Notes: a model not told the origin generated them from the letters alone. DNA of 64,000 nucleotides from Mycobacterium sp. 236(2023) (GCF_029623955.1 NZ_JARSBP010000002.1:1240001-1304000), one strand, 5' to 3'. Counted from the first letter of the stretch, positions 35,293 to 43,478 are shown. A program made the numbers and translations.

Positions 35293-36069
35293 TCACGAAA
35301 GATAGGTGTCGACGCCGAGCTTGACGGCCAGGGCGAGACCCGCGATGCCGATGACGAACCGCATCGGCTTCTCCGGCGTGTGCCGCACCACCACGGGGCC
35401 GAGGCGGCCACCGACCAGACACCCGAGACCGAGTGCCACGACCGCGGGCCATTGCACGGGCGCCACGACGACGAAGATGAGCGCCGCGACACCGTTGGCC
35501 ACTCCCAGGGTGACGTTCTTGGCGGCGTTGGCGTGCGCCAGCGTCTCGCCACCGATCCGCAGATACAGGGCGAGCAGCAGAACCCCCGCAGCGGCACCGA
35601 AATAGCCGCCGTAGATGCAGATCGCGAACGCGGCGACGGCTTGCAGAATCAAGGTCGTCATGTGCCGACGGTGGGTCGACACCATTGCGTCTCGGCGCTG
35701 CCGTGTAGGCAGCAGGATCGCCAGGGATGCGAACCCGAGCAGAGCCGGGACGACCATCTCGAAGCCCTCGGCCGGAGTGGACAGCAGCAGCACCGCGCCG
35801 ACCACACCGCCGACGAGCGAGAACGGCAGGATCCGTTTGAGCAGCGGGCCCTGGCCCACGAGTTCGGGCCGCGAGCCCCACACCGAACCGACGCCGGTGA
35901 ACACGAGGGCCACGGTGTTGGTGACGTTGGCCGTCACCGGGGGAAGTCCGGTCAGCAGCAGCGCCGGATAGGTCGCGACGGACGCAAGACCCGCGACGCT
36001 GCCGCACAGCCCCCCGAGGATTCCGGCCGCAAAGAGCAGTACCGCATGCGACCAGGACACTCGGCACAT
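35293..36069 (-). CDS. TSUP/TauE-SafE family membrane permease
   Basis: 258 residues with about eight hydrophobic segments in two repeats, beginning with a GGLCGSVAGLASVATYP turn and the family motif TANVTNTVALV, the conserved N-T-V-A region. Second-repeat counterpart is AHANAAKNVTLGVANG. Members export or import organosulfonates, sulfite or other small anions. Its 3' end is 6 nt from the convergent phosphotransferase and its 5' side faces the leader-peptide region, but no functional tie is evident. Confidence 0.85.
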   Translation of the reverse strand: MCRVSWSHAVLLFAAGILGGLCGSVAGLASVATYPALLLTGLPPVTANVTNTVALVFTGVGSVWGSRPELVGQGPLLKRILPFSLVGGVVGAVLLLSTPAEGFEMVVPALLGFASLAILLPTRQRRDAMVSTHRRHMTTLILQAVAAFAICIYGGYFGAAAGVLLLALYLRIGGETLAHANAAKNVTLGVANGVAALIFVVVAPVQWPAVVALGLGCLVGGRLGPVVVRHTPEKPMRFVIGIAGLALAVKLGVDTYLS

Positions 36070-36089
36070 TCTTGTCCGGCGATATGTGT

Positions 36090-36119
36090 TTGCACGAATC
36101 GCAGCGGGAGGTCTAGCAT
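36090..36119 (+). promoter_or_regulatory. Predicted promoter for the leader peptide / LeuA-domain gene
   Basis: TTGCAC at 36090-36095 and TAGCAT at 36114-36119 are separated by 18 nt, close to a housekeeping-sigma promoter. The leader GTG at 36127 is 7 nt beyond the -10, so the leader would be translated leaderless. Confidence 0.5.
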
Positions 36120-36126
36120 CGCTGAC

Positions 36127-36168
36127 GTGCCGAGGCGACTCGTAGTAGCAACCCGCAGCGGGGTCTGA
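36127..36168 (+). CDS. Putative attenuator leader peptide
   Basis: A 13-codon frame from GTG encoding MPRRLVVATRSGV, containing Leu, three Val (two adjacent GTA codons) and an Ala codon, ending TGA at 36166-36168. Leader peptides rich in branched-chain codons precede leuA and ilvB in actinobacteria (established in general terms). Here it precedes a LeuA-domain gene by 72 nt and its 3' half is complementary to the following RNA. Confidence 0.5.
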   Translation: MPRRLVVATRSGV

Positions 36169-36230
36169 TCCTGACCGACCCCTCGCTGTGGGTCGTCGCT
36201 ACGTTGTCGGTCGCTTCTCTTCGGATCAGA
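36145..36230 (+). promoter_or_regulatory. Attenuator-like alternative RNA structures
   Basis: Segment 36145-36163 (GTAGCAACCCGCAGCGGGG) is complementary to 36179-36202 with small bulges. Mutually exclusive helices are 36164-36171 with 36223-36230 (TCTGATCC/GGATCAGA, the latter overlapping the AGAAGG ribosome site) and 36173-36179 with 36206-36212 (GACCGAC/GTCGGTC), the last followed by the pyrimidine tract GCTTCTCTTC. Either transcriptional or translational attenuation is possible; the direction of the response cannot be settled by eye. Confidence 0.5.
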
Positions 36231-36240
36231 AGGCCGGCAC

Positions 36241-36744
36241 ATGAATTCCCCAGTCGCCACCCCAGCAGCCCAGTCTGCTGAGTCTCTGATGTCTTTTGCC
36301 ACCTACGTCAACGGTCGGATGCCGCGCGCACTGCGTGAAACGGCGGAAGCGAAGACGTTCGACGAGTTCGTCGACGAATACGCCCCCGCCGCCGGCCCCC
36401 TCCGGCTGGGCCAGTGGGCCTGCACCGACGGAGAGCGCCCGTCGGGCCGCCTCGGTCCGCAGGCCCGCAACTATCAGGCGACGCTCGCGCTGGGGGACCG
36501 CATCGGGACCTCCCGTGCGGCGGCGTGCGGGCCTGTGGCCGCTCTGACGGAGATGCTCCACGAACGTGGGGTCGCCCTCGAGATGACCGCGTTCCACCAG
36601 TTGCCGGCCGGCGACCACACCGCGACGTTCATCCGTGGCAGCCGCGACGGCAGCGATCAGTGGGCGATGGGGTGGTCGGACGACCCGACGGACTCGGCGC
36701 TGCGCGCCGTCATCGCATGCGCCAACCGACTGCTGGCCTGCTGA
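36241..36744 (+). CDS. Stand-alone LeuA allosteric (2-isopropylmalate synthase regulatory) domain protein
   Basis: 167 residues. Residues about 70-165 follow the C-terminal regulatory domain of 2-isopropylmalate synthase: CGPVAALTEMLHERGVALEM corresponds to the GPLxAFVxAL helix, FHQLPAGDHTATFIRG to the YxEHAxxxGxxAxAAAYVEV region, and WAMGWSDDPTDSALRAVIACANRL to the terminal VWGVGIxxxxxxASLxAVxSAxNR. The catalytic TIM barrel is absent. The first 65 residues are not recognisable. The domain binds leucine in LeuA, so this protein could sense leucine or form mixed assemblies with LeuA; that is inference. AGAAGG at 36228-36233 precedes ATG 36241. Confidence 0.8.
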   Translation: MNSPVATPAAQSAESLMSFATYVNGRMPRALRETAEAKTFDEFVDEYAPAAGPLRLGQWACTDGERPSGRLGPQARNYQATLALGDRIGTSRAAACGPVAALTEMLHERGVALEMTAFHQLPAGDHTATFIRGSRDGSDQWAMGWSDDPTDSALRAVIACANRLLAC

Positions 36745-36759
36745 TCACGACGTGCAGGT

Positions 36760-37140
36760 CTACGGGTTTCGACGCGATAAAGCCCACGCACCGAACGCGA
36801 CGGCAGCCGCGGGCACCCCGGTCATCGCGGCAGCGCTGACCGCGTTGACCTCGTTGCGGCCCAACGCGCCCGCCGCGCCATCGGCGACGTCGCACGCCAG
36901 TCCGACGCCCGCCCAGGTGCGCCGCCGCGGACCCGACGACGTCACGGTGCCCAGGCCGATCAGCACGTCGCGCACGCCGAACAGCCGCCACACGTAACGC
37001 GCCTGCCCATCAGGCTGCGAGAAGCCGAACAACGTGGCCGTGACATCCGGCCGTGCCCACGCCAGAGCTCCGATTCCGATCCGCATCGCCGCCAGCGCGA
37101 CGATTCCCGTGTCGGCCACCCGGCTGCCTTGTTCGGTCAT
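36760..37140 (-). CDS. Small membrane protein of unknown function (DUF4267-like)
   Basis: 126 residues with about four hydrophobic stretches: RIGIGALAWARPDVTATLFGF near the N-terminus (noted by the MRIxIGxxAWxxP start), a middle VRDVLIGLGTVT, and C-terminal VSAAAMTGVPAAAVAFGAWAL. The pattern resembles DUF4267 membrane proteins but I am not certain. ATG at 37140 begins 4 nt after the P450 stop at 37145 on the same strand, so it is co-transcribed with the CYP136-like gene. Confidence 0.7.
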   Translation of the reverse strand: MTEQGSRVADTGIVALAAMRIGIGALAWARPDVTATLFGFSQPDGQARYVWRLFGVRDVLIGLGTVTSSGPRRRTWAGVGLACDVADGAAGALGRNEVNAVSAAAMTGVPAAAVAFGAWALSRRNP

Positions 37141-37144
37141 GGGT

Positions 37145-38626
37145 TCAGTGCAGCGGACGCAGGACGATCGGCATCCCGTCAACGGGCACGGCCATGCCGC
37201 CGTGATCGTAGAGAGGGGTGTAGCCGGCGTGCGGAAGCTCCAGACGGTACTTGCGCAGCAGCCGGTGCATGACCGTCTTGATCTCCAGCTGGCCGAACAC
37301 CATGCCGATGCACTTGTGCGCGCCGCCGCCGAACGGCGCGAATGCGTACCGGTGCTTCTTGTGCTCGTTACGAGGCTCGGCGAAGCGCGACGGGTCGAAC
37401 TTCTCCGGGTCGGTCCACAGCTCTGGGAGGCGGTGGTTCAGCGCCGGCCACGTCATGATCGCGGTGCCGGCCGGGATGAAGAAGCCCAGCAGTTCCGTGT
37501 CGCGCACCGCCTCACGGAAGTTGAACGGCAGCGGCGTCACCATCCGCAGCGCCTCGTTGATCACCAGGTCGTAGGTCTCGAGCTTCTCCAACGCCTCGAT
37601 ATCGAGCGGGCCGTCGCCGATCCGCTCCGACTCTTCGCGGCAGCGGTCCTGCCACTCCGGGTTGGCGGCCAGGTGATAGGCCATCGTCGTCAGCGTCGAC
37701 GTCGACGTGTCGTGCGCCGCCATCATCAGGAAGATCATGTGGCTGACGATGTCCTCGTCGGTGAAGCTCTGGCCGTCCTCGTCCTGCGCATGACAGAGCA
37801 CGCTGAACATGTCCCAGCTCTCCGAGCGGCGCTTCTCGGCGATGCCTGCGTTGAAGTAGTCCTCAAGGACCTTGCGGGCCTTGATGCCTCGCCACCAGCT
37901 CAGCGGCGGCACCGGCTTGCGCACGATGGCGTTGCCCGCGCGCGTGGTGGTTGTGAACGCCTCGTTGACGGTCGTCACCAACTGCTTGTCGGTGCCGGCC
38001 TTGTGGCCCATGAACACGACGGACGCGATGTCGAGCGTCAGCTCCTTGACGGCGGGGTGGAACAGGAACCGGCGGTCGTTGGCGACCCAGTCGTTGGCGA
38101 TGACCGCGGAGGCCACCGAGTCGATGTGCTCGACGTATCCGGTGAGCCGGCTGCGGGTGAACGCCTCCTGCATGATCCGCCGGTGATACATGTGGTCCTC
38201 GAAATCGCGCAGCATCAGGCCGCCTTCGAAGAACGGTCCGATCACCGGATCCCACGCGCGCTGCGAGAAGTCCTTGTTGCGGTTGGAGAACACGGCCTGC
38301 GTGGCGTCGGGGCCGAGCGCGCCCACCGCGGGCAGCACCTGCGAGCCCGAGTAGAACACGGGTCCGTACTTGCGGTACTGGTGCAGGATGAAGTCCGGAC
38401 CACCCCGGAACATCTCGATCATGTGCGCCAAGATCGGCAGGCCGTTGTCGCCTTTGACGGCTTTGAGGCCACTGCCGGCGGGCGGCTCGGCGAGGGTGAT
38501 CTCGTCCCACTCACGGTCGAGCAGTCGCTTCTCGATCGCGCCCATCCCCGGGATGGTCACCGGCGTGGGCTTGAGACGCCTTTTCGCCTGGTCAAGCAGG
38601 TAATCCGGCGTAGAGATCGTCGGCAT
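37145..38626 (-). CDS. cyp136: Cytochrome P450, CYP136-like
   Basis: 493 residues, longer than typical soluble actinobacterial P450s and similar to CYP136/CYP51-like forms. The heme loop is FGGGAHKCIG with ligand Cys439; the I-helix is MMAAHDTSTSTL, the K-helix ExxR is in NEALRMV. As I recall, the M. tuberculosis homologue (Rv3059) also adjoins a divergent TetR gene (Rv3058c), as here, supporting orthology. Natural substrate is not established. Regulation is probably by that TetR through the inverted repeat at 38689-38708. Confidence 0.88.
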   Translation of the reverse strand: MPTISTPDYLLDQAKRRLKPTPVTIPGMGAIEKRLLDREWDEITLAEPPAGSGLKAVKGDNGLPILAHMIEMFRGGPDFILHQYRKYGPVFYSGSQVLPAVGALGPDATQAVFSNRNKDFSQRAWDPVIGPFFEGGLMLRDFEDHMYHRRIMQEAFTRSRLTGYVEHIDSVASAVIANDWVANDRRFLFHPAVKELTLDIASVVFMGHKAGTDKQLVTTVNEAFTTTTRAGNAIVRKPVPPLSWWRGIKARKVLEDYFNAGIAEKRRSESWDMFSVLCHAQDEDGQSFTDEDIVSHMIFLMMAAHDTSTSTLTTMAYHLAANPEWQDRCREESERIGDGPLDIEALEKLETYDLVINEALRMVTPLPFNFREAVRDTELLGFFIPAGTAIMTWPALNHRLPELWTDPEKFDPSRFAEPRNEHKKHRYAFAPFGGGAHKCIGMVFGQLEIKTVMHRLLRKYRLELPHAGYTPLYDHGGMAVPVDGMPIVLRPLH

Positions 38627-38688
38627 CTGAGCACTCCTTGAATTCCGGGGCTGTGGTCGATGTCACTTTGCCCTTATCCTGGTAGACG

Positions 38689-38708
38689 AACTTGACGCCT
38701 GTCAAGTT
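38689..38708. promoter_or_regulatory. TetR operator candidate (cyp136/TetR divergent promoter)
   Basis: AACTTGAC at 38689-38696 and GTCAAGTT at 38701-38708 form a perfect 8-bp inverted repeat with a GCCT spacer, between the divergent P450 and TetR genes. Confidence 0.75.
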
Positions 38709-38736
38709 TGGAAGAGTTTGTGTCGGAGGTGTCGCG

Positions 38737-39387
38737 ATGCCAAGGTTGACAGCCATGACGGCCGAACCGACTGACCTTCGCCGCAGCAGGGGCGACCGGC
38801 AGCGGGACGCCATCGTCACCGCGGTCCGTGAATTGCTGCAGGAACGTTCGTTCGCCGATCTGTCGGTGAGCACCATCAGCGAGCGCGCCGGGGTGGCCCG
38901 CTCAGGCTTCTACTTCTATTTCGATTCGAAGTACGCCGTGCTCGCCGTCATCGTCGCCGACGCGATGGCCGACCTCGACCAGCTGACCCACCACTACACG
39001 CCGCGCGAAGAGGGTGAGTCGCCGTCCGACTTCGCCAAGCGCATGGTCGGGTACGCAGCGACAGTGTTCGCGCTGAACGACCCGATCATGGGCGCCTGCA
39101 ATCTGGCGCGCAGCACCGACGCGCAGATTCGCGAGATCATGGACGACTTTCAGGATTCCGTCGTCGAGAAGATCGTGGGTCTCGTGCAGCAGGACTCCGG
39201 CGCCCGCCCGGTCACCTCAGACCTCACGGGACTCGTGCGGACCCTGACCGCGGTCACGTCGATGACGCTGTCGCACGACAGTGCCTTCGTCGGCCGCGAC
39301 GATCCCACTCAGGCGATCGAGATCGTGGAGCGGCTGTGGCTGAGCGCTCTGTGGGGCGGCGACAACCTGCGTCCCCATTCGACTTAG
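38737..39387 (+). CDS. TetR-family regulator (Rv3058c-like)
   Basis: 216 residues. The helix-turn-helix is VSTISERAGVARSGFYFYFDSKYAVLAVI around residues 43-71, with recognition helix ARSGFYFYF. ATG at 38737 is chosen because GGAGG lies at 38725-38729; earlier in-frame starts run through the operator. It is divergent from cyp136 and would repress both genes, released by an unknown, probably lipophilic ligand. Its stop overlaps the convergent small gene by 4 nt. Confidence 0.9.
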   Translation: MPRLTAMTAEPTDLRRSRGDRQRDAIVTAVRELLQERSFADLSVSTISERAGVARSGFYFYFDSKYAVLAVIVADAMADLDQLTHHYTPREEGESPSDFAKRMVGYAATVFALNDPIMGACNLARSTDAQIREIMDDFQDSVVEKIVGLVQQDSGARPVTSDLTGLVRTLTAVTSMTLSHDSAFVGRDDPTQAIEIVERLWLSALWGGDNLRPHST

Positions 39388-39686
39388 TCGCTGGCAGGCA
39401 GCGGTTTCGCTTCTTTGAGCGCCAGTGGCGTCGTCCCGACCGACAGCGTCCCGGCTCCTGCCTTCGTCACGAGCACCTCGGCACCGCCGTCGTCGACGTA
39501 GCGCTTACCCATCGCGTTGCCGCCGGAGCGCTCCGGATCCAGTGACAGCGAACCGTCCTTCTCGGCGTCCAGCGGGACCATCAGAGCGCCGCCGGCACGG
39601 AGATCGTCGAGGCTGTCGGCGCTGCGGACAACGATGACCTGCGTATCGCAGACCTGGCTCTGCAACCTGGTGCCGTTCTTGATCAT
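39384..39686 (-). CDS. Conserved hypothetical protein with duplicated beta motif
   Basis: 100 residues, acidic, soluble. The two halves resemble one another: QVCDTQVIVVRSADSLDDLRAGGALMVPL and KRYVDDGGAEVLVTKAGAGTLSVGTTPLAL each read (V/Y)xDxxxxxVxVxxxxxxxLxxGxxxxxL, suggesting an internal repeat. I recognise the style from actinobacterial conserved hypotheticals but no function. ATG at 39686 lies 40 nt from the divergent SDR ATG, and the stop overlaps the TetR stop. Confidence 0.65.
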   Translation of the reverse strand: MIKNGTRLQSQVCDTQVIVVRSADSLDDLRAGGALMVPLDAEKDGSLSLDPERSGGNAMGKRYVDDGGAEVLVTKAGAGTLSVGTTPLALKEAKPLPASD

Positions 39687-39725
39687 CAGCAGATGGTATT
39701 CGGTGCGCCGGTAGTGTCACGTCAT

Positions 39726-40598
39726 ATGGCGCAGCCGAACGGATCTGACCGATTTTCCGGTAAGCGATGCTTTCTCACCGGCGCCGCCAGCGGCATCGGA
39801 CGCGCGACCGCGCTCAAGCTGGCCGCCCAGGGCGCGGAGCTCTACCTGACCGACAGGGACGCCGACGGCCTGGCGCTGACGGTCGCCGACGCCCGCGCGA
39901 TGGGTGGGGTGGTCGCCGAACACCGGGTACTCGACATCTCCGATCACGATGCGGTGACCGCGTTCGCCGACGACATCCATGCGGACCACCCGGCGATGGA
40001 CCTGGTGATGAACATCGCCGGGATCTCGGCGTGGGGCACTGTGGACACGCTGACCCACCAGGACTGGAAGTCGTTGATCGACATCAACTTGATGGGCCCC
40101 ATCCACGTCATCGAGGCGTTCGTGCCGCCGATGATGAAGGCGCGCCGCGGCGGCCACCTCGTGAACGTGTCCTCGGCCGCAGGCATCGTGGCCCTGCCGT
40201 GGCACGCGGCCTACAGCGCGAGCAAGTATGGGCTGCGCGGCCTTTCGGAGGTGCTCCGGTTCGACCTGGCCCGCTACCGGATCGGGGTGTCGGTGGTGGT
40301 GCCCGGCGCTGTGAAGACGCCGCTGGTGGACACCGTGCACATCGCCGGTGTCGACCGCGACGACCCAGGCGTGAAGAAATGGATCGACCGGTTCTCGGGC
40401 CACGCCGTGTCGCCGGAGTTCGCCGCCGACAAGATCCTCGACGGTGTCGCCAAGAACCGGTACCTGATCTACACCTCGACCGACATCCGGGCGTTGTATC
40501 TGTTCAAGCGGACGGCGTGGGTTCCCTACAGCGTGGCGATGAAGCAGGTGAACCCGATCTTCACTCGCGTGCTTCGCCCGAAATCCAAGCTGCGCTGA
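39726..40598 (+). CDS. Short-chain dehydrogenase/reductase (Rv3057c-like)
   Basis: 290 residues. TGAASGIG gives the coenzyme motif and YSASK the catalytic pair; NVSSAAGIVALP carries the active-site serine. The extended C-terminus after the SDR core, with LIYTSTDIRALYLFKR, is typical of membrane-associated, retinol-dehydrogenase-like SDRs. ATG at 39726 is preferred to 39693; TAGTGT ends 8 nt before it, fitting a near-leaderless start. Position between the TetR/cyp136 pair and dinB matches Rv3057c by memory of the M. tuberculosis order. Confidence 0.9.
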   Translation: MAQPNGSDRFSGKRCFLTGAASGIGRATALKLAAQGAELYLTDRDADGLALTVADARAMGGVVAEHRVLDISDHDAVTAFADDIHADHPAMDLVMNIAGISAWGTVDTLTHQDWKSLIDINLMGPIHVIEAFVPPMMKARRGGHLVNVSSAAGIVALPWHAAYSASKYGLRGLSEVLRFDLARYRIGVSVVVPGAVKTPLVDTVHIAGVDRDDPGVKKWIDRFSGHAVSPEFAADKILDGVAKNRYLIYTSTDIRALYLFKRTAWVPYSVAMKQVNPIFTRVLRPKSKLR

Positions 40599-40601
40599 CG
40601 G

Positions 40602-41768
40602 TCAGCGCTTTCCCCAGTCCCACGGCGGCGTGGTCAGCAGCCCCTGCTCGGCGATCTTCGTCTCGCCCCAGTCTTTGTACAACTCGATCTCCCAGGCGTC
40701 GCCGTCGGACCCGATCGGCTCTGTGCCCAGGCGTTCCCGCAGGATCTTGGAGTGCGTCACGACGACGACCTGCGTACGGTTGGCTGCGGCGCCGATCAGC
40801 TCGGCCAGCGGCGGAACCAGGTCGGGATGCAGCGACGTCTCCGGCTCGTTGAGGACCATCAGCGACGGCGGTTGTGGGCTCAGCAGGGCAGCCGTCCACA
40901 GCAGGAAACGCAGTGTGCCGTCGGAGATCTCGGCGCTGCGCAGCGGACGCAGCATGCCGCGCTGATGCAGCAACAGATCGAAAAGGCCGTCGGTGATCGA
41001 CACCGACACCGTCGCACCGTCGAATGCGGTGGCCACAGCGCGGGCCAGATCGTCGGTGCCGGTCTCCAGAATCGTCTGCACGGCGGCGGCCAGATCGGCT
41101 CCGTCGTTGGCGAGCACCGGCGTCCTGGTGCCCACCTGGGGCAGACGCGCCGGAGCATGGCTGTCGGCACGGAAGCCGTCGTAGAACCGCCAGTCCCGCA
41201 ACCGTTCCCGGACCATGATCAATTCCGGGGTGGCGCCGGCCCAGTCCGACAGCACGCTGCGGTGCGCGGGTAGGGCGCGGGCCAGCTCATCGAAACCGCG
41301 GCCGGATTCTGAGGCGACCTCGACGAGCCCGCGGACCCGGCGCACCAGGGTGGTCGTCGGACGAGGTACCTGACCCGCGAACACCGACTCGCGTTTGACT
41401 TCCGGGTCGCGCTCGAAAGCGGTCTCGCGCGCCTGCGGCAGGCCGAGATCGATCAGGTACCCGAAATCGTCTGCTGCATAGCCGAGTTCGATGGACACCG
41501 GGCGGCTTCGCGCGCCGCCCTGGGCGGTACCGGTGCGCCGCGCCCCGGTGAGGTGTTCTGGCCCCGCCCACATCGCGGATTCGACGCCGCCCTCGCGGGC
41601 GAACGACGCGATGACCTCGCCGCGGCCGCAGTCGGCCAGCAGACGCAACGCCCGGTACAACGACGACTTGCCGGTTCCGTTGGCGCCGGTGACGACGGTG
41701 AGCCTGCGCAGCGGAAGCACCAACTCCCGAAGCGAGCGGTACCCGCGGATCGCGACCGTCTCCAGCAT
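40602..41768 (-). CDS. AAA-family ATPase (RecF/OLD-like, AAA_21)
   Basis: 388 residues. It opens ETVAIRGYRSLRELVLPLRRLTVVTGANGTGKSSL, with Walker A GANGTGKSS at about residues 26-34; Walker B/signature are LMVLNEPETSLHPDL, the SMC/ABC-like D-E(N-E)P-E-x-x-L-H-P pattern near residue 290, and a QVVVVTHS H-loop follows. Such stand-alone ATPases act in DNA repair or phage defence, but no nuclease domain is fused here. It begins 10 nt after the dinB stop on the same strand, so it is probably co-expressed with the polymerase. Function beyond ATPase is unknown. Confidence 0.85.
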   Translation of the reverse strand: MLETVAIRGYRSLRELVLPLRRLTVVTGANGTGKSSLYRALRLLADCGRGEVIASFAREGGVESAMWAGPEHLTGARRTGTAQGGARSRPVSIELGYAADDFGYLIDLGLPQARETAFERDPEVKRESVFAGQVPRPTTTLVRRVRGLVEVASESGRGFDELARALPAHRSVLSDWAGATPELIMVRERLRDWRFYDGFRADSHAPARLPQVGTRTPVLANDGADLAAAVQTILETGTDDLARAVATAFDGATVSVSITDGLFDLLLHQRGMLRPLRSAEISDGTLRFLLWTAALLSPQPPSLMVLNEPETSLHPDLVPPLAELIGAAANRTQVVVVTHSKILRERLGTEPIGSDGDAWEIELYKDWGETKIAEQGLLTTPPWDWGKR

Positions 41769-41778
41769 GGCTGCGACG

Positions 41779-42864
41779 CTAGCCGCCCCCGGCGACAACC
41801 GGGGCCGTCGCACCGTCCATCGCCAGCTCCAGGCGCACGCCGAGCAGGCGGATCGGGCGATCGAGCTCGAATTGGCCGAGCAGTTCGAGCGCGGTCTCGA
41901 CAACGGGGCCCGCGTCGGTGGTCGGCGAGGTCAGCTTGCGGATCTTGGTCCTGGTGTAGAACGTCTTGGTGCGCACCGTGACCGCGACACGGGTGACGTG
42001 CCGTCGCTGCTCGACGACCTCGACGAGGGTGCGTCGGGCGAGGTCGACGACGGCGGCGTCCATGTCGGCGCGGTCGGTCAGGTCCTGGGCGAACGTGACG
42101 ACATGGCTGCGCGACCGCGGTATCCACGGCTCCGCGCTGACGGTGGTGTCGCCGCCGCCCTTGGCGAGCAGAAGAATCCACAATCCGGTTGTCGGACCGA
42201 ACGCTGCCGTGAGCACCGCAGAGTCGGTGGAGGCAAGGTCGGCGACAGTCGTGATGCCCATGGCGGCAAGCTTTTTCGAGGTCTTGGGTCCCACGCCCCA
42301 CAACGCGTCGACGGGTCGGTCGCCCATCGTCGTCATCCAGGTGTCGTCGGTGAGCGCGTAGATGCCCGCGGGTTTGCCGAACCCGGTGGCCACCTTCGCG
42401 CGCTGCTTGTTGTCACTGATGCCGACCGAGCAGGACAACCCCGTCTCGGATGTGACGACGTCCTGGATCCGGCGGGCCAGCGCGAACGGATCGGCGACGT
42501 GCGCGCCGACGTAGGCCTCGTCCCAGCCCCACACCTCGACGGGGTGGCCGAGGTCACGCAGCGCGCCCATCACGCGCTCGGACGCGGCGTCGTAGGCCTC
42601 GGAATCCGACGGCAGGAACGTCGCGTCGGGGCAGCGGCGCGCCGCTGTTCGTAGCGGCATGCCGGCATGCACTCCGAACTCCCTCGCCTCGTAGGAGGCG
42701 CAGGTGACGACCTTGCGCGGTTCGGTCGGATCGCCGTTCCCGCCCACGATGACCGGGAGGCCGACGAGTTCGGGATGGCGCTGCAGTTCCACGGATGCGA
42801 GGAACTGGTCGAGGTCGACGTGCAGGACCCACTGAGGCCGGGCCGCGGTCCCGGAGTCGGTCAT
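41779..42864 (-). CDS. dinB: Y-family DNA polymerase IV (DinB2/DinP type)
   Basis: 361 residues. The first catalytic motif is VLHVDLDQFLASVE (metal-binding aspartate, DLDQF) and the second is GWDEAYVG, in place of the usual SIDEA, as I recall also for M. tuberculosis Rv3056. The helix-hairpin-helix region is LWGVGPKTSKKLAAMGITTVADLA, given by its GVGPKTxxKL core, and the little-finger domain follows with RSRSHVVTF. It carries out error-prone translesion synthesis. ATG at 42864 overlaps the TetR stop by 4 nt (ATGA), so expression is tied to that regulator. Confidence 0.93.
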   Translation of the reverse strand: MTDSGTAARPQWVLHVDLDQFLASVELQRHPELVGLPVIVGGNGDPTEPRKVVTCASYEAREFGVHAGMPLRTAARRCPDATFLPSDSEAYDAASERVMGALRDLGHPVEVWGWDEAYVGAHVADPFALARRIQDVVTSETGLSCSVGISDNKQRAKVATGFGKPAGIYALTDDTWMTTMGDRPVDALWGVGPKTSKKLAAMGITTVADLASTDSAVLTAAFGPTTGLWILLLAKGGGDTTVSAEPWIPRSRSHVVTFAQDLTDRADMDAAVVDLARRTLVEVVEQRRHVTRVAVTVRTKTFYTRTKIRKLTSPTTDAGPVVETALELLGQFELDRPIRLLGVRLELAMDGATAPVVAGGG

Positions 42865-43478
42865 GAGCCACAGAGCTTGCGCGCCACCGTTTCCCACGCG
42901 TCACCGAGGTCGGCCAACGTGCGGCCGCGGTCGGTGAGCTGGTGATGCACGTAGTCCGCGTCGAGGAGGGCCAGCAGCGCCGCGGCCTGGGTGTCGAGAT
43001 CCCCGGTGGTCCCTGCGGAGTCGAGAAGGAGGCGGATGTGGCTGTGGTGCAACATCATCGGTGCGTTGAAGCGCATCTGCAGGTCGCGGCCGACGTCGGA
43101 GAGCAGGGCGTGGTGGGCCTCGACGAACTTCAACCGTTCCCGTCCGTAGGCGAGGAGCCTGTCGAGGGGCGGGGCGCCGGGGCCCAGCGGTGGGGGGCCG
43201 AACAGGAAGGCCTGCTGTTGGATCTTCTCGTCTTCGTCGAGGAGCACGATCATCAGTCCGGCACGGCTTCCGAATCGCCGGAACAACGTGCCTTTCCCGA
43301 CTCCGGCGGCGACGGCGATGTCGTCGGTCGTCACCGACTCGGCACCTCGCTCGTCGACCAACCGGCGTGCCGCGTCCAGCAGCAAAGCTCGATTGCGTGC
43401 CGCGTCACCGCGTTCAACCGGGCCCGGATCGCTCGCCGGCAGCACCGGCAGCTCCTTCCGGCTTCCCACGACGCTCAC
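42861..43478 (-). CDS. TetR-family regulator (Rv3055-like)
   Basis: 205 residues with HTH TTDDIAVAAGVGKGTLFRRFGSRAGLMIVLL (recognition helix GVGKGTLFRRF, about residues 58-68). The start is GTG at 43478. It is the first gene of a TetR-dinB-AAA operon and divergent from an FMN reductase gene. A 14-nt perfect palindrome in the shared gap (43508-43521) is a candidate operator, suggesting that redox or xenobiotic stress regulates both the reductase and the translesion polymerase; this is inference. Confidence 0.9.
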   Translation of the reverse strand: MSVVGSRKELPVLPASDPGPVERGDAARNRALLLDAARRLVDERGAESVTTDDIAVAAGVGKGTLFRRFGSRAGLMIVLLDEDEKIQQQAFLFGPPPLGPGAPPLDRLLAYGRERLKFVEAHHALLSDVGRDLQMRFNAPMMLHHSHIRLLLDSAGTTGDLDTQAAALLALLDADYVHHQLTDRGRTLADLGDAWETVARKLCGS

